Counted from the stretch's first letter, positions 46,723 through 59,800 are shown. The stretch is 64,000 nucleotides of DNA from Zygnema cylindricum (GCA_037447655.1 JBBHKE010003324.1:62001-126000), one strand, 5' to 3'. Program-made: numbers and translations. Notes: a model not told the origin generated them from the letters alone.

Positions 46723-47737
46723 TAAGGTATTTTCTAGTTCTGAATTTATTAGTAAAAATAGGAAAAGTAAAAGCGCAGGCAGCCTGCCTCCACCTCTTCC
46801 CTCCACCCCCCATACTTGTTCCTCTTCCCTCTACCCCCAATACTTGTTGTAGTCACTGAAGGATAGAGAAGGTGGTGGAGCCATGGCTGCCTTAGCTCCA
46901 TAGGCAGGACTTAAGAGTGACCTAAGTCACTCTCAACAAAAGGTTGAGTCTAGGGACTCGAACCTCCAACCGGCAGAGCGTGGCGTAACCGTCAGCTCTA
47001 ACTGGTCTGTCGTAGAAGTTGGTTACATTGCATGGGAAACGATATTTGTTTAAACATTGAACAGAACACTAATCTGATTAACGTAACTGTGAAAAGGAAA
47101 CATAGAGACATAACAGATTCAGTGCATACATCTAATCCGCCACTCGAAATAAATGAGTCGGACATTTATTTCAACGGCGTACATTAAAAGTCGGTCTTCA
47201 TTCGACGACGCTAATCGTCGCCGAGGTCTTGGAACGGTCACTTTGGCGATTTTCGGACGTGGCGTGACCTAGGGATACATTGTAGGATTAAATTGAGCAG
47301 CGGGGATCCAGGACGACATAAGGACAATTTAGACGGCGACACACGTCCTCTCCATGGCCTTCTCGTACAGAGGTCGTACATAAAGTACATCGGCCACAGT
47401 ACTTTTTGGTACTTTACAGTATTTTGATAAGAGCGTACTTTATTAAATAGGGTTTGTGAGAGGGATGTGGGACTTAGAATATTTTTTAGATAGTCATCTC
47501 TCCCTTGGGAGCTTTCTATAAATTGGCATCTTTGCCGGCTCATAACTAATCGGTTAGTTAGTCGTTTTCAGTGATTCATTTTGCTACGAACTCAGGGGAG
47601 TCTAGGCTGCACAAAGGTGCAATCAAACTGTCAGTTTGCTTTCTTGGGTAGCAGTGGTTGTGGCTTATAGTGGGTTAAGGTTAAAACTATCTAGAGGCTT
47701 TTGTATTCTGTAGTCCAATGGAGGACACATAATTGCA
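46723..47737 (+). repeat. Copia D 5' LTR
   Basis: Starts within the conserved AAGGTATTTTCTAG, ends ATAATTGCA. A partial 30-bp duplication extends the hairpin arm (CCTCTTCCCTC...ATACTTGTT twice, 46793-46855). tRNA-like block 46938-47012 (minus; B-box 46955-46964, T4 at 46938-46941). Confidence 0.85.
46938..47012 (-). other. tRNA-like block, D 5' LTR (antisense)
   Basis: Minus strand CCAGTTAGAGCTGACGG, GGAGGTTCGAGTCCC (B-box-like), TTTT at the end. Confidence 0.6.
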
Positions 47738-47752
47738 GGTTATGGGCACACC
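47738..47752 (+). other. Copia D primer-binding site with gag ATG
   Basis: GGTTATGGGCACACC; one change from GGTTATGGGCCCACC. The ATG at 47742 starts Gag (MGTPSKVPTFNGSGF). Confidence 0.85.
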
Positions 47753-50387
47753 CTCTAAGGTACCCACCTTCAATGGATCTGGGTTCATCTATTCGGAAAC
47801 CATGATGATGGGGGCTTTGTGCGAAAAACGATACTGGGGTATTGTCAGTGGACAAGTGAAATGTCCACCTTCGGGAACTCCGCCAAGATTTGGAGGAGTA
47901 AGGTTTCCTGCAGCAGTGACTGCTTCCGCGAAGGAGGGAGATGATGGTCCGGATGATACTTGTGTACGAAAACACTATCGAGATTACGAGAGTAGGAAAG
48001 AGCATTCAAGCTCTAGTTGTAGGAGGGGACCGATGGGGGAAGGACCCGAAAAATCATACAAAGGGGAAATATATTAGTCTGGAGGACCAAGGCCCCCAAA
48101 GGGCTTTTGTCATTTTTGCAAAAAGTCATGACACTTTATCGCGGATTATGTCAAGTTGTCAGAGCTGAGGCTCCAAGAGAATCGTGGAAGAGGTTCTTCT
48201 GGAGGGAAGAAAAAAACACTTGTGGTCACAAAAGTGACAGGAGAAACCGAGGATGAGTCTTCTGAGGAGGATGGGGAGCTTCTTCTTGACGAGAGTCTGA
48301 GGAAAAAAAGATCCCTCGGAGACAAAAGTGTGCCCTTGGAGCAATCCAGGAAGCTCGAGAGGAAGGATGGATCATCGACTCAGGTGCATCCATGCATATG
48401 TGTCGTGAAAAGGACATGTTCACCAAGCTAGGAAAATCCCTACTGTAGAAATAGAGTATGGGGATGGGAGAGTGGTTACTACAGATGTAGTGGGATCAGT
48501 AGATGTGAAAGTCTTAGTGGAGGGTAAGACTTCTATACTCACTTTCTCAGATGTGCCCTATATTCCTCAACTGAGTAAAAATCTTGTCTCTACATCTATG
48601 TTAGATGACAAAGAGTTTGATACGTTCACTAGAAACGGAGTCTTTACACCTAAGTATGGGGATGATGTTTACTTCACGACTGATAAGGGTAGCATAGGAA
48701 TATTTAAGCTTAACCTGAGTAATGAAATGAAGAATGCTTACTATGTTGGTGTTCTTAAGTTGATAATTTGGCATAAACGATTGGGGCATGTGCATTTTGA
48801 TAGGTTGAGGGAAATGAAAAAGCTTGGAGTAGTAGAAGGAATTCAGTTTGGGGATAATAAAATGATGAATGATTGTAGTGGTTGTGCTCAAGGTAAGGCT
48901 CACAATCTTCCTTTTCCCATAGCTGCCACATATAGGGGTAAGAAAGTACTGGATCCACACAGATATCTGGGGACTTGCAAAAGTGCCTTTTGTTGGAGGA
49001 AACAGGTTTATGTTGACAATAACCGATGACTGGTCTAGATACTCTAGAGTTTACTTCTTAAAAACAACGTCTAAAATACCAACTTACTTCAAAGAATATA
49101 AAGCTTGGAGTGAGAAGGTGCATAGAACCCCCATTAAGAGGATATGCGGTGATAATAGGGGGGAATATACCTCTAACTAGGTTGAGGAATACTTCAGAGA
49201 TGAGGGACTTCATTACCAAAAAACCGTACCATAAAACCCAGAACAAAATGGGGTAGCTGAGAGGTTTAACTAAACACTAGGTGATAGTGCATGTAGTATG
49301 TAAGACGACAAGAAAATAAGAAAGAGATTTTGGGCAAAGGCCATGAAGTGTGCAAACTACATTAAGAATATAGTCCTTACCTCAGCTGTAAAAGGAATGA
49401 CACCTTGTGAGAGATGGGTGGGAAGGAAACTAGATATCTCTCACCTTAAAGTATTCGATAGCCAAGTTAACAGTCTTGACACGGATAAGAAAAACTAGAA
49501 ACTAGATGTGCAGGGAAAACCCGGATACTTTGTAGGATATGATAAGGATGTTAAGGGATATAGAGTCTATGACTTACCAACGAGAGATATCATTTTGGTC
49601 AAACACCTAGCTGTCATGGATGAAGGGAAGTCATTTGACCTTTTTAAATATACCAAAAAGATAAGGATCAGATTTGAGTCAGAAGGTGAGGAGGACTCCA
49701 TCCTTCTCGAAATGGACATGAGTGAAACATGGATTGCAGATTCAGGGGAGATCCAAGACACAGGCAATCCACCGGAAACCTCATATATTCCTATAGACTT
49801 CGAGGAGACAGAAAGGAGGGACCGGAACCAGCTTCCATGGATAGGGGAGCCGATGAGACAGTAAGGAGAAATCTAAGACTTCCTTCCATCCCAACTTCGG
49901 AGTTTGAGGGGGGGGAAAGGAGTAGCAAAAGGATCCAGGAAAAACAGGCGGCTCACAAGGTAACTAAGCTATCTCACCCAGATGAGCCCCAATCATAGTT
50001 GGAGCAGTAAACAATTGAGAGAAAGACAGATGGATTAGAGCCATAAATTATGAGATGGCCTCTATCATGGAAGCAAATTCTTGGGAACTAGCGGATTGTC
50101 CTCTGGACAGAAAATCGATTGGCTATAAATGGTTTTTTAAACTGAAACTGAACCCAGATAATACTATTGAGAGGTATATGGCTTGATTGGTAGCAAAGGG
50201 GTTCATCCAAAAGGAGGGGATTGACTATGAGTTGACTTTTGCTCCAGTTGTTTGGTAACAATCAGTAAGGATTCTCCTCAGTCTGGCAGCAGCGGAAAAC
50301 ATGGAAATACACCAGATGGATATTAAGACTGCTTTAGTTAATGGTGAGTTAGAGGAAGAAATTTTCATGAGGTAACCAGAGGGATTT
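47742..50387 (+). pseudogene. gag-pol: Copia D gag-pol, internally deleted
   Basis: Gag N-terminus MGTPSKVPTFNGSGF... to SAKEGDD, then a deletion and shift into MILVYENTIEIT. The zinc knuckle is damaged (HFCKKS then a TGA near 48128). Protease STQVHPCICV is read in a shifted frame; the proper frame resumes at 48472. Integrase 48750-49650 has HKRLGHVHFDRLREMKK and CSGCAQGKA, with stops near 49180, 49230 and 49270. Reverse transcriptase starts near 50040 and breaks off at EEEIFMR, where the 3' LTR begins. The YVDD box and RNase H are absent. Confidence 0.85.
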
Positions 50388-51386
50388 TGTTGAAATCATT
50401 GGATTTAGGGGAGGTATTTTCTAGGTCTTAATTAGCTAATATAGTTAAAAGAAAAAGCACAGGCAGTCTGCCTCCACCGTTTCTCTCTAGCCCTCATACT
50501 TGTTGTAGTCACTGAAAGAAAGAGAGGGCGGTGGAGCCATGGCTGCCTACGCTCCATAGGCAAGACTAAAGAGTGACCTAAGTCACTCTCAACAAAAAGG
50601 TTGAGTCGGAAGGACTCGAACTTCTGACCGAAAGAACCAGGCATAGCCGTCAACTCTTAATGGTTTGTCGTAGTAGTCCGTTAGGATACATAGGGTTTGA
50701 TAGCTATTTAAACATTAGCTACATCATTAATCCGATTAACGAAAAACCAAATTACGGTCATAGGAACTAGTTGGGTTTTAGTGCGCACGAAACAAATGTA
50801 CTTGACATTTGTTATTTTCAATGGCGAACATTAAAAGCCGGTTTACATCTGACTGCCCGCATCATCACTAGGATCCCGGAATGGCCGTCTCGCCGGTTTT
50901 CGGATGTGACATGACATGTCAACACGTGGCAAGGTATCGTTGGGAAGCGGGAATCCTAGAGAGCAGAAGGACAAGTCCGAAGGAGACAGACGTCTCCTTC
51001 ATGGCCTTGTCGTACACCAGCCGTACAGGAAGTACATCGGCCTTAGTACCTTTCTGTACTAAACAGTATTCTGATTGGTTCGTACATCAGTAGATAGGGG
51101 TTGAGAAAGGGGTTTAGAACTTAGAGGATTGAGGAGGTAGCCGCCTCTCTCCCAACAAGCTTGTATAAATATTGGCATCTTTGCCACTTGATAATTAATT
51201 GCCTGGTTGGGCATATTCAGTGATTCTTTTTGCCGTGGACTCAGAGGAGTCCAGACTGCACAGGGGTGCAGTCAGATTGTCTATTTACCTGCTTGGGTAG
51301 CAGTGATCCAAATTGCAAGAGGGCTAGCCAAAAGCTACCTAGAGGCTTCTTGAATTCAACGATCCGATGGGGGACACAAAATTGCA
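50388..51386 (+). repeat. Copia D 3' LTR
   Basis: Begins TGTTGAAATC, ends AAAATTGCA. Hairpin 50461-50546; tRNA-like block 50594-50670; G-box 50923-50928; GTAC at 51012, 51023, 51032, 51046, 51056, 51082; TATAAATA 51164-51171; leader hairpins 51235-51273. Confidence 0.9.
50594..50670 (-). other. tRNA-like block, D 3' LTR (antisense)
   Basis: Minus strand AAACCATTAAGAGTTGACGG, AGAAGTTCGAGTCCTT (B-box-like), TTTTT at 50594-50598. Confidence 0.55.
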
Positions 51387-51848
51387 GACTAGTCTAGTTT
51401 TTTTATTTTTTATAGGAGGACTGACGCTAGTATTTTTTGTTTTGGTTCTTTGCTCTGATTAGTAATGTTATGGTACGTTTCAGTTTTTACACGTAGCGTC
51501 TTTTTACCCCTTTTGTACATATGGTTTTACCATCGCAATTTTCTACAATAAAGACCTGTTTTATGCAAAGGTAGTAAGTAATCTTCAATAAATACAAAGT
51601 ACCTTTTCGAAGTATCGGTTACATGGGCACACCCCTTTAGGTGGTATTGAAAGTTTTGCTCTGGTGAGTTCTAAGGCCCTCGAGCTAAAGAAACCTGAAG
51701 ATAAGTTAATTCGTCAAGATAAGTCGAAGCGGACCAGTTGCTACAGTGCTATCGATTACTATCAAGACGACTCTAGTCACTTATACGAAAGATGGAAATG
51801 AAAAACTGGCTCCTAAGATTCGCTATCGGACACGCTTGATTCCGATCA
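51387..51848. other. Non-coding interval
   Basis: Nothing recognised between the D 3' LTR and the MITE. Confidence 0.4.
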
Positions 51849-51850
51849 CT

Positions 51851-52153
51851 ACACCGCGAATGGTAATTATAGTAAATAGCGCTAATTCGGTCTCCCTAAA
51901 TTTCGACTCTATCGCCTTAAATAGAGTAAATGATTCTAAATTTTTCATTATACTATTTAAGGTAAGGTTTAATTAGCGTAAAAAATTATAATATAGGCTC
52001 ATATTACATAGTGTGGAATACGGACGACGTCCGACCGTGCAAAATTGTACTTTTATAAGTAAAAAGGTACAAATAATGAATTCATAACTCTAATTGTTTT
52101 TTTTTAGTTTTTTTACTCTAATTTTTTCTTTACTCTAATTACGATTCGTGGTG
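51851..52153. mobile_element. MITE with TA duplication
   Basis: CACCGCGAATGGTAATTATA at the left and TAATTACGATTCGTGGTG at the right are imperfect inverted repeats (about 25 bp with AGTAAA), flanked by TA at 51849-51850 and 52154-52155. The interior has no gene. Same family as 17530-17690. Confidence 0.8.
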
Positions 52154-52265
52154 TACAGTACAGTACTGTACAGTACTGTACTTTACAATACTGTACTTTA
52201 CAGTACAGTACAGTGACGTTTATTCCCGTGTGCGTTTACGTTACTGTTTCGTACTGTACTGTGCA
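52154..52265. repeat. GTAC/CAGTACTG palindromic cluster
   Basis: Repeated ACAGTACTGTACAGTA units form overlapping palindromes. Similar GTAC units occur throughout the window. Confidence 0.6.
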
Positions 52266-53140
52266 CTGTATACGGTATCCGCTGTACTAAAATTTTAGGC
52301 GGCCCTTAACCCCTAACCTACAAGGCTACAGTACATAGCCGCCTACACTGGCAGAAAGACTTTCTCTTTTCGAGGAGCTCTACTTTTAGGGCATTCCTTC
52401 AATTTTTTGAAGGTCCTTCCTTTCTTTTATTTTCTTTGTTTTTTCTTTCCCCTTCCTTCCTTTACCGTATTCCACCTTTTTCTTTAGTTATATTTGTCTT
52501 CCACAGGAGAAGTACTTTGAGGGAGGTTTGGAAGGCTTATCGAGTCAGCAACTCGATTTTTTTGACCTAATCGTACTATCTGTGAGCATTCTCCTCCTTG
52601 TTTTGTCGATTTGTTTTTGCCTCTTATAACTTAACTTCCTCCCTTTTTGTATCTCCATCCTCTCTCTCTCAAGTTCTTCGCTGTTCCTCTTCCTCTACTT
52701 CGGCTCTCCCTTTGCCTTTCTCTGTCCTTCTCCTCGTTCTTCTCCTCCCCCCCTCTCCGTCTCCCTCTCTGTTTCCTCTTCCATTCTTTCTTGCACTTCT
52801 GTTGGCTGACTGACTATTCCCTGCCCTCCGATTCCTCGCCTTCTCCCTCTCTTCCTTCGCCATTTCCTGCCCTCTCATCGTCCATCCTCGCGCTCTGTTT
52901 CACTTCCTCTCACATTGTCTCCTCACGTCCTGTCTTCCCTTTTTATCCCTCTCCCTCCACATTTACTCTCCTCCTCTTCCCCCCCTTTCTCCTGAGAGAA
53001 GGGGGGGGGGGGGAGACCCAGAGGGAGGAGAGGTTACAGTTTTGTAGAGGAAATGACAATCAGCTCAAGCCATGTATACATCCTTCTGTCACCTTTTGCA
53101 GTTTGAACCTGTCCGGCGTAATTGTCTTTGTCTGACAGCC
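52266..53140. promoter_or_regulatory. Pyrimidine-rich region upstream of PABP
   Basis: Long CT-rich stretches (52400-52480, 52640-52990) and a G12 run (53003-53014). It probably includes the PABP promoter and 5' untranslated region, but no TATA box or start site can be fixed. The 162-codon frame at 52647-53135 is a product of CT-rich composition. Confidence 0.4.
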
Positions 53141-53191
53141 TCACCTCTCTCTCTCTCTCTCTCCCTCTCTCTTTCTCTCTCTTTCTCTCTT

Positions 53192-53223
<32 letters not shown>

Positions 53224-53245
53224 TCTCTTTCTCTCTTTCTCTCTT

Positions 53246-53279
<34 letters not shown>

Positions 53280-53312
53280 CCTCTCCCTCTCCCTCTCCCT
53301 CTCCCTCTCCCT

Positions 53313-53404
<92 letters not shown>
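53141..53404. repeat. CT microsatellite with CCCTCT block
   Basis: (CT)n and (CTTT)n-type runs with a (CCCTCT)n stretch at about 53275-53325. A shorter CT-rich block recurs at 53570-53700. Confidence 0.9.
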
Positions 53405-53409
<5 letters not shown>

Positions 53410-53412
53410 TTT

Positions 53413-53555
53413 ACATACGCCTTCGCAATAGATGCCCCACTTCTAATGTTTTTCTCACTTTTCTGTCTTTTCCTTTATCTTTTCTTGTCCCTTTTTTTGT
53501 TGGATCCCTTCTGGTCTGACAGATAGCATGCCCTAGCCAGCAGTAGGACGAACCT
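53413..53555 (+). pseudogene. Decayed duplicate of PABP exon-1 edge
   Basis: ACATACGCCTTCGCAATAGA...TTCTAATG...GACAG-ATAGCATGCCCTAGCCAG parallels 53790-53890, ACACACGCCTATGCAACAGG...TTCTAATG...AGCAG-ATGGCGGGTCCTGGCCAG. The start codon is ATA and an in-frame TAG follows, so it is non-coding. It implies a tandem duplication of about 375 bp at the 5' end of the PABP gene. Confidence 0.65.
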
Positions 53556-53835
53556 CTCTTACTACCCTCTCTATTCTTCTCCCTCTCTCTCTCTCTCTTC
53601 TCTCTCTCACTCTCTCCTCCCCTCCCCCTTCCCTCTCCCTCGCCAACTCCCCCCCTCCCCCTCCCCCTCCCCCTCTTTCGCCCTCTTCCTCTCTCTCTCC
53701 TCCCCCCTTTCTCCTCCTTTCTCACCAATCACTCTCATGCGCGCTCTCTCTCCCTCCCTTTTCTCGTCCCGTTTTCTCTCTTTGCCTTAACACACGCCTA
53801 TGCAACAGGATTTTCTAATGTATCCTCCTTTTGTT

Positions 53836-53862
53836 TTCCTTTTCCTGGATCTGTATTAGCAG
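53836..53862 (+). other. Probable 5' UTR intron acceptor of PABP
   Basis: A pyrimidine-rich tract then TGTATTAGCAG immediately before the ATG. The matching donor is not identified. Confidence 0.4.
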
Positions 53863-56800
53863 ATGGCGGGTCCTGGCCAGCAGCAGCAGCCTCCTCTTCA
53901 AGTGGGACCCCCTCCTGGAAACCCTCAGTTCAGCACTACATCTCTCTATGTCGGGGATTTGGAGGGCAATGTGTCCGAGGCTCAATTGTATGAAATTTTC
54001 AGCCAAGTTGGACCGGTTGTATCAATTCGAGTTTGCCGGGATCTTATAACTCGACGATCCCTTGGTTATGCTTATGTTAATTACAACAGTGCTCAGGATG
54101 GTAAGTTTGAGTTTATTTTTTGGTTTGTGTTTTGAATGCAACTTTGCAAACTGTGTTAGGGTTTATGCTATCTGTCGTTATGCTTCATGACATTTCACGG
54201 ATTTTGTATAGGTATTTGAAGTGTGATATAAGGTTTTCTGATTAGTATGCTTTTGAAGATCAGTTTTTCTGCTGAGTTTCTGTTAGTTTGTTGGACTCTG
54301 TTTCTGTATTGTAATTAGCAGGATATGTTTTGATTGTACTCTCTTGTTGCAGTTATAGTTGATTCTTTATTTTTTTTAGGATGGTTTTCTTTCTTTTTTG
54401 AACTGAACATAAGTCCGTTTTTAAATAATTATGTTTGCTGATACCTGTTTTAGGTCTTTTATTTGCAAGATTTTGACTTCCTTGATTGTCAGTGTTCTGT
54501 TTTGTTCATATGACCAGCATCACACACGAGTTCTTTGGATAGTTTAGAAATTAGTTTGTTTAAATTGTCATCACATAGGAGTTCACTAAATTTCCATGTC
54601 TAATAAAACAACTTTTATTAATGTTGAGTCTCCCACTCTCTATTTTCTTCTGTACAGCAAGCCGTGCAATTGAGCATCTCAACTTTACTGGAATTAATGG
54701 AAAAGCTATTCGTATAATGTTTTCTCACCGAGATCCAAGTCTTCGGAAGAGTGGGACAGCAAATATTTTCATTAAGGTCTGTTGAGTTCCTTGCTGTGTC
54801 TTTTACAGTCCAATTGTCGTGTTTAGATGTCTTATGTTTCTATTAGTCAATGAATATATCAATGCAGGGTGTTTGATTGCAGGAGTTTATTGTTGGGGTT
54901 TTCCCTTAGTCACCTGATTTACGTTTCACATATTTCAAGTGGGATGAAGGTATAGTTTTGGATATCAAGAAAATGGAGGTTTTTTTCTGTAGTATTCATA
55001 TGTAGGTTTATCTTTCAAAAATTTTAAGCACTCAGGTGATGTGGATTTTGGCGTGAAAATATGTCACCATGTGACCAATGTTAAATAATGGTGGAATTAG
55101 CGCTTTTGAAAATCTCAACTTTGTTGAATGAACATTGTTTCTGAACTGGCTTTTCCGTCATTTGTTTTGATTGCTGACATTAATTCTCTTTTCATTTAAC
55201 AGCTTACATTTAACTGTTTTACACAATGTCATTTATCATATGGATTTGTTGTCCTTGTGCATCTTTTTATGAGGCTAGGCAAAGATTCTTGTAAAATGCA
55301 TCAAAATCTGATTTCTGTAAGAGATGTTTTGTGACGCAGAATTTGGACAAAGGAATTGATAATAAGGCACTCCATGATACTTTTTCCGCTTTTGGCCCAA
55401 TCTTGTCTTGCAAAGTGGCAACAGATGGGACAGGCCAATCCAAAGGATATGGATTTGTGCAATTTGAGCAAGAAGAGGCTGCCCAGGCAGCAATTGAAAA
55501 AGTTAATGGTATGCTATTGAATGAGAAACAGGTTTTTGTAGGTCCTTTTGTGAGGCGACAGGAGAGAGATTTACTTTCGGGAAATTCCAAGTTTAGCAAT
55601 GTGTATGTGAAGAATCTTGGCGATGGTTCTGGAGAGGAAGAATTAAGGAAGGTATTTGCTGAATTTGGGCCGATAAGCAGTGTAGTAGTAATGAAGGATG
55701 CTGATGGAAAGTCGAAAGGTTTCGGTTTTGTTAATTTTGAGAATGCCGATGATGCTTACAAAGCTACGGAGGCTTTGAATGGAAAGAAGATTGATGATAA
55801 AGAATGGTACGTCGGTAGAGCCCAGAAAAAGTCAGAGCGAGAGCAAGAATTAAGGACAAAATTTGAGCAAGACAGGAAGGAAAGGATTGAGAAATATCAA
55901 GGTGTGAATTTGTATTTGAAGAATTTGGATGATACTGTTGATGATGAGAAGCTGCGTGAACTCTTTGTGGAGTTTGGCACAATCACATCGTGTAAGGTAT
56001 GTTCATTAATCTGCTTCATATAACTATGTGCAAAGATCCCATTTTTTTTAGGTGGGGTTTTTGTTAGAAAAGGAAACTATTCTGCAGGATGTGGTTTGAT
56101 TTCGGATCTGAAAGAAACGGCAGCTTTGCAGTTTTTCATTTGCCAGCTTGTTTCACTCATGACACAGTTGTATCAATATGCTGCTGAAGTTTATTTGGTC
56201 GTTACCTGGGAATGAAAGTGTTCAGTTAGATATTCATTTGTTTTCAGGGCTAGCATAAGAGTTAAATCACTACAGCTGTTATTATCGTGGTTTAGTCTTT
56301 TTTACTGGCTGATGTTTCAATCTTTAATATTCATCTGTCTTTGATAGTGTTGTGATTGACAGGATGAGTTATTGTTTTTGGTTTTTTATTTATTCAGGTT
56401 ATGCGAGACCCTTCGGGTCAAAGCAAAGGAGCTGGTTTTGTTGCATTTGCTTCTCCAGAAGAAGCAACTCGTGCGGTGAGTTGTCTTCAGAAGTCTTTAG
56501 AGACTTCGTTGGCTATTTGTGACGTTGGGGTTTTTGTTTATGTCGCTATTGAGGGAGAGTGGCACATGCATGGCAACAAAGAGTAGCATGAAGGAAGTTG
56601 GCTGGATAGGAAAATACAAGGTTTTCCCGTATGGTGTAATTTGGAAATTTATGTTAGCGGAACAATATTTCTATGTTTACTCAGTAAATTGTGCTCTAAC
56701 AGATGCCTGACATCTGAAATTTTTTCAGGTCACAGAGATGAATGGAAGGATGATTTTTTCAAAGCCTCTCTATGTTGCCTTGGCACAACGTAAGGAGGAG

Positions 56801-59800
56801 CGAAGAGCCCGTCTTCAGGTATATTTTTGAATCCTATTTGCTCTTTTTTTCTCTCTAATTTTAGTTGAAGGTCTTTCTAAGATAACAGGCTTCTTGAGTA
56901 TTTCGTTACATGTGGTATTTTCAGCTTTGGTTGGGAACTCCACTCGTGCTGTATGGAGAAGCATTTCTCTTGTTTGTGAAGGTGTCACTGAGGTTTTAGA
57001 ACTTGGTAATTTCTCGAATTGTGGATATTTGTCTTCAGAACGAGAGAGGAAGACAAGGATGTCACTGATCGCTGGTCCATGACATCAGCATCAGGAAGAC
57101 TCTTGTTCTGACATGAAAAACATTGAACAAAGGGGACTGTGACTAAAGGAGAGAGGGAGGGTGAAAGGGAGGGACAGGGGAAGAGGCGGAGAGTGGGGTA
57201 GTTGGGGGAGAGGGAGAGCAGGAGAGGGAGAGGAAAAGGGAAAGAGAGGGGGAGAGAGGGCCAGAGGGAGTGTGGGGGGGAAGAGACACTGGCATGGAGA
57301 CAATCAGACAATGACAGAGACAGCCTGTAGTTTATTCAAAACGAATGAGACATGAAATTCTTTTTACGTTCTTAGTGCACTACTCATAGCTGTTGAAGCT
57401 AACCTTCTTTGGAGTAGTCGAAAGTCGTTTATCTCTTTAACCCATCTTCAGATTGACTTTGTCCCGGAAACTATCTCTCTTATTGCAATGGACATTGTAA
57501 CAATCTCTCTTCATTGTTATCATGAAGTACACAAAAGGCCCAGTGAGAATAAAAAAACACAATTTTTACCATAACAGTGCCTGTGACTTTTCTCTAACTG
57601 AAGGGACACATGAAAGTCTGTCTGTCGTTCTCTGGAATTGTAGCACATTACTGAAGGAACAACAAGAAAAATTAGCTACAATCCCCCATAGCTGTGACTG
57701 ATCGAAGTCCTAAAGATGGGACACTTCGATACAAGTCTCTCTGTTCCACCTGCTTGAGGCATTTATCTTCCTCTGTACCTAATGAAGTCTGAACAATAGA
57801 GATCTTTCTTGTTGCCACTTGTCTCTTTATGACAGGCCCAGTTCCAGCAGAGAGTGGCTCCAGTGGGGGTCGGTGCGGCTGCGCCTGCGAATGTGCCCAT
57901 GTACCATCCAGGTGCTCCTGGAATGGGGCAACAGATCTTCTACGGCCAGCCCCCCCCCGGCCTCATGCCACCTCAGGTATGGCCTAGAGAGGGAAGAATG
58001 CCGAGTATAACCTAGACACCACTCCCGTCGTTGTTTAATCAATATTTTACTGTTCTTGTTTTTTTATATTTCTCGTTACTTGTAGTTCCTGTTATGTATT
58101 GTTCTCACTGCTTACTGTTCCCACTATTCATTGACTTTGTTATTTATTGTTCTTATTACCTTTCCTAGTTTATTGTTCTCATTATCCACTTTTCTTGTTA
58201 TTGCGTTTTCCTGCACTTAAATTGTTCGTGCTGTGTTCATTGTTCTTGTTCTGTTGCGTGCTGTTTATCTCCCTCTGTTTACTGTGCATTCTTTAGGCTC
58301 CCATTGTGGTTTTTTTTGCCCTGTATTTATTGTTTTTGCTCATTTATTGTCTTCTACTCCTTGTTCTCTACTTGTCGAGCTATGTTTCTTTTAGACTGTT
58401 TGGGTTTGTGATTTATTATCTGGTATTTTTTTGTATTACTCGTATTTCGTTATTTAAATGGTGGTTATATTTTGGAGTGTTCTGACTCATACAATATAAT
58501 TGTGACTTAAATTACTATTTTTGCTTGGTAAGTGAAGCTTTTGCCGTGGGTATTCAAAACCTCTACTACATTAGGATTTGCAAGATGACCGGTTCTTGTT
58601 GTATGCAAATGTGAGCTTCTGGATTGAGTTTATTGAACAATGCTATATTGTGCCTTTGTGAAAGAGTATTTTGTGGATTTATCCTCCCCCCTCACTTTTT
58701 TTTGAATGGTGATTGCAGCCCGCTGGCTTTGGTTATCAACAGCAAATGATCAACATTCGGCCGGGAGGAGCTCAGATGCCAAACTACTTTGTGCCACTTG
58801 TTCCTCGACAGGGAAATCAAGTACACAGGATAGCAAATAGGAGGACTGGTCCTCAACCTCAGCAGCAACAGCAGCAACAGGTAGGAGATTCTGAGATTTT
58901 GCTCACTTGTTGTGCTCGTTTTTAAATCGGGGAGTGCTGACATCAAATGCTGGAACAAGCCTGAATGTTTTTTGCATTTATGGGTACAGATTCTGCAAAT
59001 CATACTGTTTTTTTTTTGGATGATTCTGTATGTGAAGCTAGAAACTTATGTGAGTGGCCCTATGGGCCTAAAAACTTGTATGGAAATTGTGGCTGTGTCG
59101 ATTGCAAAAGTTGTGTAATACTCCTGTGTATAACAAAATCCATGTTCAAATGCTTCATCGGGACAGCTCATACGAATAAAGTTTTATGGATGGTCGGCTT
59201 GTACACCCCCTCCAATATGCTTAGTACAAGAATTACAACCATGTCGCATGAATGCCGTATCCTCAAGTATCAAGGCTGTATGATCTTGTAGAATTGTCAT
59301 ACCTTATATGAAGGTATCATTTCAACCTGTTTCCAGTATTCTGAAACAATTTCTCGCCCATTTTTTTTTTTTGTGGAAATCCACTTTCCTATTGCAGATG
59401 TTGCCTCAAAGAGGGGGAAACCGAGGTAACTTTCGATATGCCCCGAATGTGAGAAATGCCCCTGAGGGTCCGCAGGGACAAGGCATGCCTCAGGGTATGC
59501 CTCTCGCCCCTATGGCGCCTGGGGCCATGGACGGTCCTCAGGGACCCGAGGGAGCGTCTCAACCAGTTCAAGCTAGCACATTGGCTTCTGCCTTAGCTTT
59601 GGCTCCTCCAGAACAGCAACGCGCGGTACGTTTTTGAATCGTTTGAAATTCTGTTTTTAGAATTGTTACCCTGTATCGGTTAAGGGCTGAAAAAAGGGTG
59701 TGTAGGTTCTGCTTTAGTTTTGGCTTCTCTCTAAAGCAGCAATGGTCGTAATAGGGTAATTACACATGGATGGCATTAATTGCAGTAATTGCACAGAAAA

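Larger units (their letters stand above)
46723..51386 (+). mobile_element. Ty1/copia element D (plus), deletion derivative
   Basis: Family 1 element: 5' LTR 46723-47737 lacking its first about 20 bases, primer site 47738-47752, gag-pol 47742-50387 and 3' LTR 50388-51386. Two internal deletions: the Gag core (same junction as C) and everything from mid reverse transcriptase to the 3' LTR. Confidence 0.87.

Noticed and set aside
52647-53526. Long frames rich in Ser, Leu and Pro upstream of PABP
   Set aside because: Produced by CT-repeat composition, overlapping in several frames, with no domain.
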